Assembly: GCA_045593905.1 (NCBI GenBank)
Contig: JAZNXL010000069.1
Span: forward strand, 1 to 64,000
From: RGIG9041 sp045593905
Lineage (GTDB): Bacteria > Bacillota > Clostridia > Oscillospirales > QAKW01
Length of the DNA stretch: 64,000 nucleotides
Reading direction: 5' to 3'
Part shown: in pieces, positions 7,014-16,084 of the stretch
Numbering within the stretch: the first letter of the stretch is position 1
How the letters are laid out: each line of letters starts with the position of its first letter
Translations under genes and position numbers: made by a program
The notes under the pieces: model-generated
Seen by the model: only the letters and a program-made list of their open reading frames with translations
The model's database searches: none
Told to the model about the DNA's origin: nothing

Positions 7014-8136
7014 CGCTTTGCTCCGTTTTAACTACAAACTCAATTGAAAGCGCATACAAAATTGAGCATAGCGGCACTGATAAAAGCGCGCCTGCAGGAC
7101 CGAATATACCTGTGCCGAGCGCTACTGCAATAATTACCCAAACACCAGGCAGACCTACCTGTTTGCCTACAACCCTCGGGTAAATAAGGTTGTTTTCGAG
7201 CTGTTGTAAAATTATAAAGAACACCAAAAACCAAAGTGCTTTTACAGGGCTTTGAGTTAAAATGAGTATTGCCGAGATACCGCCGCCGAGCCACGCACCA
7301 ACGATGGGGATAAGCGCGGTTACTGCTACAAGCACCGCGATTACAGGCGCAAACGGGAAGCCGAATATGAGCATACCTATAAAGCATAAAACACCAAGTA
7401 TTACCGCCTCAATAAACTGACCGCCCACAAAGCTCGAAAACGAGTTGTTGGCAATATGGCCTATATGCGAAAGGCGTGTATAGATTTTATCTTTAAATAT
7501 TGCTTTTATAAGGCGCTTGCATTGGTTTGAAACGCGCTCTTTTGCGGCAAGAAAATAAATTGCAATAAAAAGACCGAAAAACGCGTCAGCCGCACCGCTA
7601 ACTATTGAGCCGCCAACCGATACAACCGATTTAATAACGTCGTTTAGGTCGTTTTTAACAAACGCGTTTACCTTGTCAATTAACTGCTCACCGCCGAGTA
7701 TTATTTCAGAAATGCGCTTTGGTGTCATACCGAAACGCGCAAGAGTATCTCTTACAAACGCAATTGCGCGGTCATAAAAAGCAGGAAAGCCTGCCGCAAC
7801 TGCCGACGCCGTTTTTGCAACCTGCGGTATAATTACAAGCAGCACAAGTGCAAGCGCTATTGCAACGGTAAGCAAGGTTGCAATAATACCGAGTGCGCGT
7901 TTTAGCGCAAACTTACGGCGTGTATCAGGCTTTATAAACTTAAATACCTTCATTTCGTACTGCTTTAAAAGCAGGTTAAAAATAAAAGCAAGGCAAAAGC
8001 CGATTATAATGGGCGATAAAACATCAATAGCAGAAATAAATAAGCCAAACACCCACTCAAGATTAAAAGCGATTGTGAGCATTGCTATTATAACCGCCGC
8101 AATCGACAGTATTTTTTTGGTTGTAAAGTTTGTCAT
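6997..8136 (-). CDS. AI-2E family transporter
   Basis: A 379-aa polytopic membrane protein of the AI-2E/PerM family. Hydrophobic segments lie near residues 10-30, 32-55 and 70-93; a long amphipathic soluble stretch follows; then a C-terminal bundle with the family phrases FVGGQFIEAVILGVLCF, LIPIVGAWLGGGISA, LENNLIYPRVVGKQVGLPG and PAGALLSVPL. Members export small molecules or act as Na+/H+ antiporters; the autoinducer-2 role is proven for few of them. It overlaps the preceding aldolase gene by 1 bp and the next gene by 17 bp, so it sits in a tightly packed operon. Confidence 0.93.
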   Translation of the reverse strand: MTNFTTKKILSIAAVIIAMLTIAFNLEWVFGLFISAIDVLSPIIIGFCLAFIFNLLLKQYEMKVFKFIKPDTRRKFALKRALGIIATLLTVAIALALVLLVIIPQVAKTASAVAAGFPAFYDRAIAFVRDTLARFGMTPKRISEIILGGEQLIDKVNAFVKNDLNDVIKSVVSVGGSIVSGAADAFFGLFIAIYFLAAKERVSNQCKRLIKAIFKDKIYTRLSHIGHIANNSFSSFVGGQFIEAVILGVLCFIGMLIFGFPFAPVIAVLVAVTALIPIVGAWLGGGISAILILTQSPVKALWFLVFFIILQQLENNLIYPRVVGKQVGLPGVWVIIAVALGTGIFGPAGALLSVPLCSILYALSIEFVVKTEQSDVADS

Positions 8137-9170
8137 TACAGGTTACCTATATCCTCAATAAGTTTTAAAACGTCAGCCTCGGGTGTACTCCAAGCAACAC
8201 AAAAACGGATAATCTTTTTGCCGTCTGCAGTTACGCCCTCGTTTTCAAAGTAATAGTTGTTTGAAAGCTTTTGATAAACCTTGTCATTAACTGCCACAAA
8301 CAAAATGTTGGTGGGGCTGTCAATATAAAGCTCTATGCCCGCTTTTACAAACGCAGCTTTGATTTTTTGTGCAAGGTCAACCGCTTTTTTGGTAATTTCA
8401 AAATACAGTCCGTCTTTAAAGAGGGTGTAAAACTGAAGTCCGAGTGTCCAGCCCTTTGCAAGCATACCGCCGTTTTGCTTGATATAACTTCTAAAATACG
8501 GCTTTAGCGCATCGTTTATAATAACAACCGCCTCGCCGAACATTGCGCCGCACTTTGTACCGCCAATGTAAAACACGTCGCTGTATTTTGCAAGGTCGGC
8601 AAGTGTTATATCACCCCCTGCGGCGTTAAGGCCGTAGCCAAGGCGCGCACCGTCAACAAACAGATAAAGACCGTGCTGTTTGCAAACGTTATAAAGGTCG
8701 CAAAGCTCGGCTTTTGAGTAGACTGTGCCGTACTCGGTCGAAAGCGAAATATAAACGAGTCTGGGGCAGGTTATATGCTCTTGAACGTCGCTCGTTTCAA
8801 AGCTAACAGCCTCTTTTTCAACCTGCTCGGCAGTGATTTTGCCGTCTTTGTGTGCAAGCGCTATTATTTTGTGGCCTGCGTGCTCGAGCGCACCTGTTTC
8901 GTGAACGTTGATATGCCCTGCATCAGAGCTTAAAACGCACTCGTAAGGTTTAAGGGCTGCCTGAATAACGGTAACGTTTGCCTGTGTACCGCCAACAAGA
9001 AAATGAATATCGGCATCTTGACAGTTTAAATATTTTTTAATTTCGGTTTTAGCGTTTTTGCATACCTCATCGGTACCGTAGCCAGCATAGCTTGTGTCGT
9101 TGGTGTCGATAAACGCCTTTAAAATTTCGGGGTGTGCACCGCGGTTGTAGTCATTATTAAATCTTAACAT
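8136..9170 (-). CDS. Low-specificity L-threonine aldolase family PLP enzyme
   Basis: A 344-aa fold-type I PLP enzyme of the beta-eliminating lyase/threonine aldolase family, which splits L-threonine (or L-allo-threonine) into glycine and acetaldehyde. The start FNNDYNRGAHPEIL and SYAGYGTDEVCKNA are family-typical. HFLVGGTQANVTV contacts PLP, HLYLFVDGARLGYGL-like text (DGARLGYG) carries the PLP-binding Asp and Arg, and YIGGTKCGAMFGE holds the Schiff-base lysine. It is the first gene of the five-gene minus-strand operon ending at 4477. A hairpin at 9197-9230 separates it from pnp. A related role on another beta-hydroxy amino acid cannot be excluded. Confidence 0.88.
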   Translation of the reverse strand: MLRFNNDYNRGAHPEILKAFIDTNDTSYAGYGTDEVCKNAKTEIKKYLNCQDADIHFLVGGTQANVTVIQAALKPYECVLSSDAGHINVHETGALEHAGHKIIALAHKDGKITAEQVEKEAVSFETSDVQEHITCPRLVYISLSTEYGTVYSKAELCDLYNVCKQHGLYLFVDGARLGYGLNAAGGDITLADLAKYSDVFYIGGTKCGAMFGEAVVIINDALKPYFRSYIKQNGGMLAKGWTLGLQFYTLFKDGLYFEITKKAVDLAQKIKAAFVKAGIELYIDSPTNILFVAVNDKVYQKLSNNYYFENEGVTADGKKIIRFCVAWSTPEADVLKLIEDIGNL

Positions 9171-9196
9171 TTTACTAAAGTACTCCTAAAAAGCGC

Positions 9197-9230
9197 AAAG
9201 CGAGAGGGTTTTACGCCTCTCGCTTTTTTA
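9197..9230 (-). terminator. Hairpin between pnp and the aldolase operon
   Basis: AAAGCGAGAGG / CCTCTCGCTTT inverted repeat (9198-9208 and 9216-9226). On the minus strand it follows the pnp stop by 4 bp. The longer T-run is on the plus strand, so termination may be partial and read-through into the aldolase gene possible. Confidence 0.65.
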
Positions 9231-9233
9231 ATA

Positions 9234-11354
9234 TTAGTTAGCTGAAGCGCTGTTTTGCATATCCAAAAGCGCATCTTTTCTTGAAAGGTTATATCTGCCT
9301 TTTTCGTCAATTTCCATAAACTTAACGTAAATTTCGTCGCCTTCTGAAAGCAGGTCTTCAACCTTTTCAACACGTTTTGTATCGAGTTTTGAAATGTGAA
9401 CAAGGCCTTCTTTGCCGGGTGCAAACTCAACGAACGCACCAAACGCCATAAGCTTTACAACCTTTGCTCTGTAAATAGCACCAACTTCGGGCTCAAAAAC
9501 AATACCCTTAATGATTTCGAGAGCCTTGTCTGATGCTGCTTTCTCGGTTGCCGAGATAAATACCGAGCCGTCGTCTTCGATGTCGATTTTGGCGCCTGTG
9601 TCAGCAACGATTTTTTGAATAACCTTGCCGCCGCTGCCAATAACGTCACGAATTTTTTCGGGGTCGATTTTAATTGTAATTACCTTGGGAGCACATTCTT
9701 TAACGTCGGCTCTTGGCTCAGCAATAGCCTTGAGCATTACCTCGTCAAGAATGTAGTATCTTGCGGTTTTGGTTTTTTCGATTGCTTCTTTAATGATTGC
9801 ATCGGTAAGGCCGTCTACCTTAATATCCATCTGGATAGCGGTAATACCTTTTTTGGTACCTGCAACCTTAAAGTCCATATCGCCGAAAAAGTCTTCGATA
9901 CCCTGAATATCAACCATTGTCATAAACGAGCCGTCGTCGCGTGTGATAAGACCGCACGAGATACCTGCAACAGGGGCTTTAATCGGCACGCCTGCGTCCA
10001 TAAGCGCAAGTGTTGAGCCACAGATTGAACCCTGTGAGGTTGAGCCGTTTGATGTTAAAACGTCTGATACAAGACGTATAGCGTAAGGGAATTCTTCTAC
10101 TGACGGAATAACAGGCTCGAGCGCGCGTTCAGCGAGTGCGCCGTGACCGATTTCACGTCTGCCGGGGCTACGTGATGCCTTTGCTTCACCTGTTGTAAAG
10201 CCGGGCATATTGTAGTGATGCATATATCTTTTTGTTTGGTTGTCAGCCTCGAGACCGTCGATGATTTGCTCATCTGACATCATACCGAGTGTTGCGATTG
10301 TAAGCACCTGTGTTTTACCACGTGCGAAAAGACCGCAGCCGTGTACCTTGGGTAAAAGGTCAACCTCAGCATGAAGCGGGCGAAGGTCGTTAATACCTCT
10401 GCCGTCAACACGCTTGCCTTCTTCTGAAAGCCATGTGCGAACAACGTATTTTTGGAGCTTGTAAAGGCACTCGTCAATCATTCCGATTCTGTCTTGGTTT
10501 GCCTCGTCAAACTGTGCGTGTACTTTTGTATAAACGTCGGCAATGTCGGCATCTCTTTTTACTTTGTCGCCGCAATCAAGAGCGGTTTTGATGTCGTCAA
10601 TTGCAAAGTCTTTGATGCTGTCAAAAAGGTCGTGGTCAACATCGCATGACTCAAAGCCGAATTTTTCTTTGCCAACTTCTGCTACGATGCTGTTGATAAA
10701 GTCAACAATTTGTTGGTTTTGCTTATGACCTTCCATAATGCCGTTATAAACAACGTCGTCTTCAACCTCTTTAGCGCCTGCTTCAATCATTGTAACCTTT
10801 TTAGCGGTTGAAGCAACTGTGATTGCCATTTGTGACTTTTCGCGCTCCTGCGCTGTGGGGTTGAATACGTACTTGCCGTCAACAAGACCAACCGAAACGC
10901 CGCTGATAGGTCCGTTAAAGGGGATGTCTGAAATTGAGATTGCGATTGAAGCACCAATCATACCAACAATTTCGGGAATACAGTCTTGGTCAACTGCTAA
11001 AACTGTAATGTTAACGTTAACGTCGTTTCTCATATCCTTTGGAAAGAGCGGACGGATTGAACGGTCAATAACGCGCGATGATAAAATTGCTTTTTCGCTC
11101 GGTCTGCCCTCGCGGCGCATAAAGCTGCCGGGAATTCTGCCTACAGCGTACATTCTTTCTTCAAAGTCAACTGAAAGCGGGAAAAAGTCGATTCCGTCAC
11201 GGGGCTTTGAAGATGCGGTAGCAGTAGCGAGTACTACTGTTTCGCCGTAACGAACAAGTGCCGAACCGTTTGCAAGCTCAGCGAATTTGCCTGTTTCAAC
11301 AACGAGTTTTCTGCCTGCGATTTCTGTTTCAAAAATTCTGTGGTTTTCGTACAT
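9234..11354 (-). CDS. pnp: Polynucleotide phosphorylase
   Basis: PNPase (706 aa), a phosphorolytic 3'-5' exoribonuclease that degrades mRNA and releases nucleoside diphosphates. Two RNase PH-like cores are visible: residues about 10-230 (LVRYGETVVLATATAS; FFPLSVDFEERMYAVGRIPGSF) and 310-545 (GTGLF-like GCGLFARGKTQVLT; SNGSTSQGSICGSTLAL; GDMDFKVAGTKKGITA). They are separated by the helical linker and followed by a KH domain (DPEKIRDVIGSGGKVIQKI) and an S1 domain (AFVEFAPGKEGLVHISKL). A GGAGG site 9 nt before the ATG supports the start. It lies downstream of rpsO, the usual arrangement, with a hairpin between them. Confidence 0.98.
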   Translation of the reverse strand: MYENHRIFETEIAGRKLVVETGKFAELANGSALVRYGETVVLATATASSKPRDGIDFFPLSVDFEERMYAVGRIPGSFMRREGRPSEKAILSSRVIDRSIRPLFPKDMRNDVNVNITVLAVDQDCIPEIVGMIGASIAISISDIPFNGPISGVSVGLVDGKYVFNPTAQEREKSQMAITVASTAKKVTMIEAGAKEVEDDVVYNGIMEGHKQNQQIVDFINSIVAEVGKEKFGFESCDVDHDLFDSIKDFAIDDIKTALDCGDKVKRDADIADVYTKVHAQFDEANQDRIGMIDECLYKLQKYVVRTWLSEEGKRVDGRGINDLRPLHAEVDLLPKVHGCGLFARGKTQVLTIATLGMMSDEQIIDGLEADNQTKRYMHHYNMPGFTTGEAKASRSPGRREIGHGALAERALEPVIPSVEEFPYAIRLVSDVLTSNGSTSQGSICGSTLALMDAGVPIKAPVAGISCGLITRDDGSFMTMVDIQGIEDFFGDMDFKVAGTKKGITAIQMDIKVDGLTDAIIKEAIEKTKTARYYILDEVMLKAIAEPRADVKECAPKVITIKIDPEKIRDVIGSGGKVIQKIVADTGAKIDIEDDGSVFISATEKAASDKALEIIKGIVFEPEVGAIYRAKVVKLMAFGAFVEFAPGKEGLVHISKLDTKRVEKVEDLLSEGDEIYVKFMEIDEKGRYNLSRKDALLDMQNSASAN

Positions 11355-11468
11355 TTTTTGTACCTCCGTTTTAATTTTTTACTTACGGCAGCTGTTTAAC
11401 ACTAAAATACATCGGTTACAAAATCGGTATATTTTACTGCTAAACTGCGTGCCGATAAAAAGTCATAT

Positions 11469-11497
11469 AGGCGAGACTTTATAAAAATCTCGCCTAA
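11469..11497 (-). terminator. rpsO-pnp intergenic hairpin
   Basis: AGGCGAGA (11469-11476) pairs with TCTCGCCT (11488-11495), 8 bp after the rpsO stop on the minus strand. The T-run after the stem is poor, so it probably acts as an attenuator, processing site or 3' stabiliser rather than a full terminator. Confidence 0.6.
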
Positions 11498-11502
11498 AGT
11501 GA

Positions 11503-11769
11503 TTACTTTCTGATATTGAGTTTCTCAATAATTGCACGATATCTTGTAATATCGGTTTTGATGAGGTAGCTTAAGAGATTACGTCTGTTACCAACCATTT
11601 TAAGAAGACCGCGTCTTGAGTGATGGTCGTTGGGGTTTTTCTTAAGATGCTCGGTAAGCTCGTTAATTCTTGCTGTTAAAATAGCAATTTGTACCTCGGG
11701 CGAGCCTGTATCAGTGTCGTGGAGCTTGTTAGCTGCGATAACTGATTGCTTAACTTCCTTTTTAATCAT
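11503..11769 (-). CDS. rpsO: 30S ribosomal protein uS15
   Basis: An 88-aa primary 16S rRNA-binding protein of the 30S platform. The sequence is canonical: HDTDTGSPEVQIAILTARI, then HLKKNPNDHHSRRGLL and VGNRRNLLSYL. An AGGTG site (AAAGGTGAAAAAACA) precedes the ATG. It is the first gene of the rpsO-pnp unit, with a consensus promoter at 11861-11889 and a structured leader between promoter and gene. Confidence 0.98.
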   Translation of the reverse strand: MIKKEVKQSVIAANKLHDTDTGSPEVQIAILTARINELTEHLKKNPNDHHSRRGLLKMVGNRRNLLSYLIKTDITRYRAIIEKLNIRK

Positions 11770-11800
11770 TGTTTTTTCACCTTTCTTTATATTTGTATGG

Positions 11801-11845
11801 CTATACCCAGTCGCCGACGGTGAACACCGAACAACCGCGCATAGT
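11801..11845 (-). promoter_or_regulatory. Candidate S15 autoregulatory leader
   Basis: The ~95-nt rpsO leader contains a compact GC-rich structure on the minus strand: an outer pairing CTATGC / GGTATAG and an inner CGGTG-TT-CACCG hairpin joined by GGTTGTT and TCGGCGACTG. Many bacteria have lineage-specific S15 leaders in this position that bind S15 and repress translation. I infer the role from position and structure; I cannot match it to a named Rfam family. Confidence 0.4.
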
Positions 11846-11860
11846 TAAACATCGTGATGT

Positions 11861-11889
11861 ATTATACACCAACTTCAAGCGTTTGTAAA
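11861..11889 (-). promoter_or_regulatory. rpsO promoter
   Basis: On the minus strand TTTACA (11889-11884), 17-bp spacer, TATAAT (11866-11861), about 90 bp before the rpsO start codon. Confidence 0.75.
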
Positions 11890-11913
11890 TAGTTTTTTAT
11901 TATTTTTTACAAC

Positions 11914-11942
11914 TTGTCTTGAAATATTACCTAATTTAAAAT
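11914..11942 (+). promoter_or_regulatory. Probable promoter of the YigZ-family gene
   Basis: TTGTCT (11914-11919), 17-bp spacer, TAAAAT (11937-11942), 33 bp before the ATG at 11976. It sits back to back with the rpsO promoter. Confidence 0.5.
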
Positions 11943-11975
11943 AGAATATAGGTATAAATTTAAAAGGAAAATATT

Positions 11976-12602
11976 ATGGAAAACAGTTATTTTGTGCCGG
12001 GCGCCGACTCACAGTGCGAATTTATAGAAAAAAAGAGCAGGTTTATAACATATACAAAGCACATAACGAGCGAAACCGAGGCGATAGAGTTTATTGACTC
12101 AATACGCAAAAAGCATGCCGATGCTACCCACAACTGCATAGCCTACCGCATATATAACCCGCGCATTGAGCGGTTTTCTGACGACGGCGAGCCGTCGGGG
12201 ACTGCGGGTATGCCAATGCTCGAGGTACTTAAAAAAGAAGATGTTTACGATATTTGCGTAGTGGTTACCCGTTATTTTGGCGGAATACTGCTGGGAGCCG
12301 GCGGGCTTGTACGCGCTTATGCAAAGGGCTGTGCCGACGGCGTTATCGCATCGGGCAAGGCGGTGCGCGAAATGGGTGTTACCGTTTCGTTTGAGTTTTC
12401 CTACTCGGGCTACGACAGGGTTTTAAAGCTATTCGAAAACTTTAGCTACAACACAGTTGGCTGCGAGTTTTTACAAAACGTTGTTTTTACGGTTAATGTA
12501 AAGCTTTGCGACTATAATAATATAAAGGAAAAGATTATTAACCTTTTGGGCGGTAACGTTAAAATAACCGAGCTTTCAAAAGAGTTTTCAAGTTTTAAAT
12601 AA
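11976..12602 (+). CDS. YigZ/IMPACT family protein
   Basis: A 208-aa cytosolic protein of the YigZ/YvyE (IMPACT, UPF0029) family. Residues 10-125 carry the signature: FIEKKSRFITYTKHI, HADATHNCIAYRI, SDDGEPSGTAGMPMLEVL and VVVTRYFGGILLGAGGLVRAY. The C-terminal ~70 residues match the small EF-G-domain-like module of bacterial members. Function is unproven; eukaryotic IMPACT acts in translational control. AAAAGGA ends about 6 nt before the ATG. It is transcribed divergently from rpsO and lies upstream of, but probably separate from, the two-component genes. Confidence 0.93.
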   Translation: MENSYFVPGADSQCEFIEKKSRFITYTKHITSETEAIEFIDSIRKKHADATHNCIAYRIYNPRIERFSDDGEPSGTAGMPMLEVLKKEDVYDICVVVTRYFGGILLGAGGLVRAYAKGCADGVIASGKAVREMGVTVSFEFSYSGYDRVLKLFENFSYNTVGCEFLQNVVFTVNVKLCDYNNIKEKIINLLGGNVKITELSKEFSSFK

Positions 12603-12677
12603 ATACAACATTTGTTTACATTTTATTAACCTATTCTATGGCAAAAATTGTTACAATGTAGAAAAAGGAGTGAAATT

Positions 12678-13364
12678 ATGAGTAAAATACTTATTGTTGA
12701 CGACGAAAAGAATATTTGCGAATTACTTACCCTTTATTTAAATAAAGAAGGCTACGATACAGTTTGTGCGTACGACGGCGCTATGGCGCTTGACACATTT
12801 GAAAAAGACAGCTTTGATATGGTGCTTCTCGACATAATGCTGCCGCAAAAAGACGGCTGGGAGGTATGCCGAGAGATTAGAAAAACATCAAACGTGCCGA
12901 TAATAATGGTATCGGCAAAGGGCGAGACGTTTGACAAGGTACTCGGTCTTGAGCTTGGTGCTGACGACTACGTTACAAAGCCGTTTGACACAAAAGAGCT
13001 TGTTGCGCGCATTAAAAGCGTTATAAGACGCACAAAAGACAGCGACCAAAAAGACGACAGCGCCCAGAAGGTTGAGTACGAAAACCTCTATATTTCGCTC
13101 ACCAACTACAAGCTTAAGGTAAACGGGCAGGATGTTGACGCTCCGCCCAAAGAGATTGAGCTTTTGTATCACCTTGCTAAAAACCCCAACCGCGTATACA
13201 CACGCGACCAGCTTTTAGACGAGATTTGGGGCTTTAAATATTTTGGCGACTCAAGAACTGTTGACGTACATATCAAGCGTATCCGTGCAAAGCTTGAGGG
13301 TGTATCTGAAAAATGGTCAATAAAAACAGTCTGGGGCGTTGGCTACAAGTTTGAAACAAAATAA
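12678..13364 (+). CDS. OmpR-family response regulator
   Basis: A 228-aa DNA-binding response regulator. The receiver domain (about 1-120) has acidic residues D8/D9, phospho-acceptor D52 in VLLDIML, and K101-region VSAKGE. The C-terminal winged-helix domain (about 130-228) has the PhoB/OmpR pattern PPKEIELLYHLAKNPNRVYTR and DVHIKRIRAKL. I choose the ATG at 12678, 7 nt after AAAGGAG; an earlier in-frame ATG at 12648 would add ten residues and lacks a ribosome binding site. The sensor kinase begins 3 bp after the stop, and an HtrA protease follows, so the pair probably senses envelope stress. Confidence 0.95.
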   Translation: MSKILIVDDEKNICELLTLYLNKEGYDTVCAYDGAMALDTFEKDSFDMVLLDIMLPQKDGWEVCREIRKTSNVPIIMVSAKGETFDKVLGLELGADDYVTKPFDTKELVARIKSVIRRTKDSDQKDDSAQKVEYENLYISLTNYKLKVNGQDVDAPPKEIELLYHLAKNPNRVYTRDQLLDEIWGFKYFGDSRTVDVHIKRIRAKLEGVSEKWSIKTVWGVGYKFETK

Positions 13365-13366
13365 GT

Positions 13367-14791
13367 ATGCATAAACGGATATTTTTTAAATATTACACAA
13401 TATGCGTGTTTATTGTTTTTTTAACAGTTTCGGTGCTCGGCTTTGCAACAAGTACGGTAATTGGCGTTCAATCTTTTAACACCCAGAGTCAGAGTATGGA
13501 GCGCGCCGCAAACAAGGTTGCAAGCACTATTGCCGACCTGCCAAAAAACTATGCCGTTTTTGCAGGCAACATATTCGACGCCTCAATAAGCACCGTTAAA
13601 GAAACAATAAAAAGCGAAATTTTTGTGTTTAACCAAAAAGGTGAGATTGCGCTGACTACCCTCTCGCCCTACGACACAAGCACAAAAAACTTTTTTTCAA
13701 CTGCCGATATAAACTCGGTGCTTGGCGGCGAGGTTTGTAAACGCGCGCGTTCGTACGGCAAGCGCAACACAACGCTTGGCTACACAGTCGGCGTGCCGAT
13801 TGTGTCAGGCGACAATAACATAAGCGGCGCGGTGTTTGTAACAACATCGGAGATTAATATGCGAAGCATTTTTGCAAGCACCTTTGTAACCTTTGCATGC
13901 TGCGGTTTTATTGTACTTATAATCGCGTTTATTGTGCTTATATTTGTAACGCGGCGTATGACAAAGCCAATTAACGATATGTACGTTGCAGCAAACAAGT
14001 TTAAAGGCGGCGATTTTTCAACAAGGCTTAACGTTTCGAGTTCAAACGAATACGCTCCGCTTGTAAACGCCTTTAACTCAATGGCTGACGGTATTGAAAA
14101 TTTAGAAGGGATGCGCCGCGGCTTTATTGCCGACGTATCGCACGAGCTAAGAACACCAATGACCGCAATCACAGGGTTTGTTGACGGCGTGCTCGACGGC
14201 ACTATCCCGCCCGAGCTACACCAAAAATACTTAAAAACAGTATCAGAAGAAGCGCACCGTATGTCGCGGCTTGTTGACAGCTTTTTAGATATTGCAAAAA
14301 TACAGGCAGGGCAAATTTCATACGTGAAAAAACCGTTTGATATTGTTGCAACAATAGGCAAGGTTTTGTTTGCCTTCGAAGAAAAAATTGCACAAAAGAA
14401 TATAGACTTAAGCTTTAGTTACTGCGACGATTATGTTTTGGTGCTTGGCGACGAGGACGCAATTTACCGCGTTGTGTTCAACCTTGTCGACAACGCGCTC
14501 AAGTTTACTGAGGGCGGCGGTAAAATTGACATTGGCGTAAATGCCGTCAATGACAAGGTACAAATTAGCATTTATAACACCGGCTGCGGTATTTCAAAAG
14601 AGGACGCGGCTAACATATTCGAAAGATTTTACAAGGCCGACAAAAGCCGTTCGCAAAATAAACGCGGAACGGGTATTGGTCTTTATCTTGTTAAAAATAT
14701 TATTAAAGAGCACGGCGAGGATATAATACTCACCTCAAAAGAGGGCGAGTATGCAAGGTTTAGCTTTACCCTGCCCGCCTGCGAAGAATAA
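13367..14791 (+). CDS. Sensor histidine kinase
   Basis: A 474-aa membrane kinase. Two membrane segments (about 9-30 and 170-195) flank a ~135-residue extracytoplasmic sensor region. A HAMP linker follows (RRMTKPINDMYVAANKF), then HisKA with phospho-acceptor H259 in DVSHELRTPMTAI, and HATPase_c with N-box NLVDNALKF, G1 motif NTGCGI and G2 KRGTGIGLYLV. The start codon has no ribosome binding site and is 3 bp after the response-regulator stop, so it is translationally coupled. The protease downstream recalls CssRS-HtrA of Bacillus, where the kinase responds to misfolded secreted protein; the specific signal here is inferred. Confidence 0.94.
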   Translation: MHKRIFFKYYTICVFIVFLTVSVLGFATSTVIGVQSFNTQSQSMERAANKVASTIADLPKNYAVFAGNIFDASISTVKETIKSEIFVFNQKGEIALTTLSPYDTSTKNFFSTADINSVLGGEVCKRARSYGKRNTTLGYTVGVPIVSGDNNISGAVFVTTSEINMRSIFASTFVTFACCGFIVLIIAFIVLIFVTRRMTKPINDMYVAANKFKGGDFSTRLNVSSSNEYAPLVNAFNSMADGIENLEGMRRGFIADVSHELRTPMTAITGFVDGVLDGTIPPELHQKYLKTVSEEAHRMSRLVDSFLDIAKIQAGQISYVKKPFDIVATIGKVLFAFEEKIAQKNIDLSFSYCDDYVLVLGDEDAIYRVVFNLVDNALKFTEGGGKIDIGVNAVNDKVQISIYNTGCGISKEDAANIFERFYKADKSRSQNKRGTGIGLYLVKNIIKEHGEDIILTSKEGEYARFSFTLPACEE

Positions 14792-14801
14792 GGAGAATTT
14801 T

Positions 14802-16052
14802 ATGAGCGAAAATAACAACGAGTACACCTGGCAAAACCCCGGCCCGTACAATTCAGATAACGAGGGGTATACAGGCTACACCGGTTACACTCCCCAAAAA
14901 CCGCAAAAACCCAAAAAGCCAAAAAACGCAAGGCGCAAGCTTACAGGCGTTGAGATTGCACTTATTGCAGTGGGCGGAATTTCGGTACTGCTTTTGGTTG
15001 CAGTTATAACACTTGTGTCAATGTTTGTTATAGACAGCAAGCAACCTGAAGCGCAAACAAACGAGCAAACACAAAGCGACTCGAATAAAAAGCCGAGCAC
15101 TACACCGCCGTCGCTCGAAACACAACAGCCTACAGGCGATGCGCTTACAATTCCTCAGGTTTATGAAAAGGTTAAAGACTCGGTTGTTGGCGTTGTTGTT
15201 ACAACCGCGGCAAATCAAAAGGTATCGCAAGGCTCGGGCACAGGCATTATTCTTACCGAAGACGGATATATTTCGACAAACGCACACGTTGTTGAGGGCG
15301 CTACAAAAATAAAGGTAGTGCTTACCGACGAGAGCGAACACGAGGCAGAGCTTATAGGAAGCGACTCGCGTACCGACCTTGCAGTTTTAAAAATAAATAA
15401 ATCAGGGCTGACACCTGCCGAGATTGGCGACAGCGACCAGCTTGTTGTAGGTCAGACGGTTGTTGCAATCGGTAACCCTTACGGACTTGAGCTTGCAGGC
15501 ACCGTTACATCGGGCATTGTTTCAGCACTCAACCGCCAGATTGTTATTGAAAGCTTTTATATGACACTTATTCAGACCGATGCGTCAATCAACCCCGGTA
15601 ACTCGGGCGGACCGCTTGTTAACGACAACGGTCAGGTAGTTGGTATTACGTCGTCAAAAATTGTTTCGAGCGGCTACGAGGGCATTGGCTTTGCAATTCC
15701 CATTACAAGCGCTACCACAATTATTCAAGAGCTTATTCAGTACGGATATATCAAAGACCGCCCATTCATTGGTATTCAGGGCAGCGATATTGACAAAAAC
15801 TACGCATCGCTCTATTCACTCCCCGAGGGTGTTTATGTTGAGTATGTTGACCCCGAAAGCGACGCCTACAAAAAAGGCTTAAAACGCGGCGATATTATTA
15901 TTGAGGCTGACGGCGTTAAAATTTCGTCAATGGCTGAGCTTGATGCCGAGAAAAACAAAAAATCACCCGGACAAACGCTCACACTCACAGTTTACAGAAA
16001 CACTAAAAAAATTGAGATAGCGGTTGTACTTTCAGAGTCAACTGGCGATTAA
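14802..16052 (+). CDS. HtrA/DegP-like membrane-anchored serine protease
   Basis: A 416-aa S1C protease that degrades misfolded extracytoplasmic proteins. A cytoplasmic N-terminal tail of about 46 residues is rich in Tyr, Gly, Pro and Lys (GYTGYTGYT; PQKPQKPKKP). It is followed by one membrane span (about 50-77), a Gln/Thr/Ser linker, the trypsin-like domain with triad H162 (STNAHVVEG), D192 (TDLAVLKI) and S268 (INPGNSGGPL), and one PDZ domain from about 325. The ATG at 14802 lies 6 nt after AAGGAG and 10 bp after the kinase stop, so it is the third gene of the two-component operon. A terminator follows immediately. Confidence 0.95.
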   Translation: MSENNNEYTWQNPGPYNSDNEGYTGYTGYTPQKPQKPKKPKNARRKLTGVEIALIAVGGISVLLLVAVITLVSMFVIDSKQPEAQTNEQTQSDSNKKPSTTPPSLETQQPTGDALTIPQVYEKVKDSVVGVVVTTAANQKVSQGSGTGIILTEDGYISTNAHVVEGATKIKVVLTDESEHEAELIGSDSRTDLAVLKINKSGLTPAEIGDSDQLVVGQTVVAIGNPYGLELAGTVTSGIVSALNRQIVIESFYMTLIQTDASINPGNSGGPLVNDNGQVVGITSSKIVSSGYEGIGFAIPITSATTIIQELIQYGYIKDRPFIGIQGSDIDKNYASLYSLPEGVYVEYVDPESDAYKKGLKRGDIIIEADGVKISSMAELDAEKNKKSPGQTLTLTVYRNTKKIEIAVVLSESTGD

Positions 16053-16053
16053 A

Positions 16054-16084
16054 AAAAGACACCTTAAAGGTGTCTTTTTTATTG
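16054..16084. terminator. Bidirectional terminator between htrA and the MFS gene
   Basis: AAAAAAAGACACC-TTAA-GGTGTCTTTTTT stem-loop with A- and T-runs on both sides. It overlaps the stop codon of the convergent MFS gene. Confidence 0.85.
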
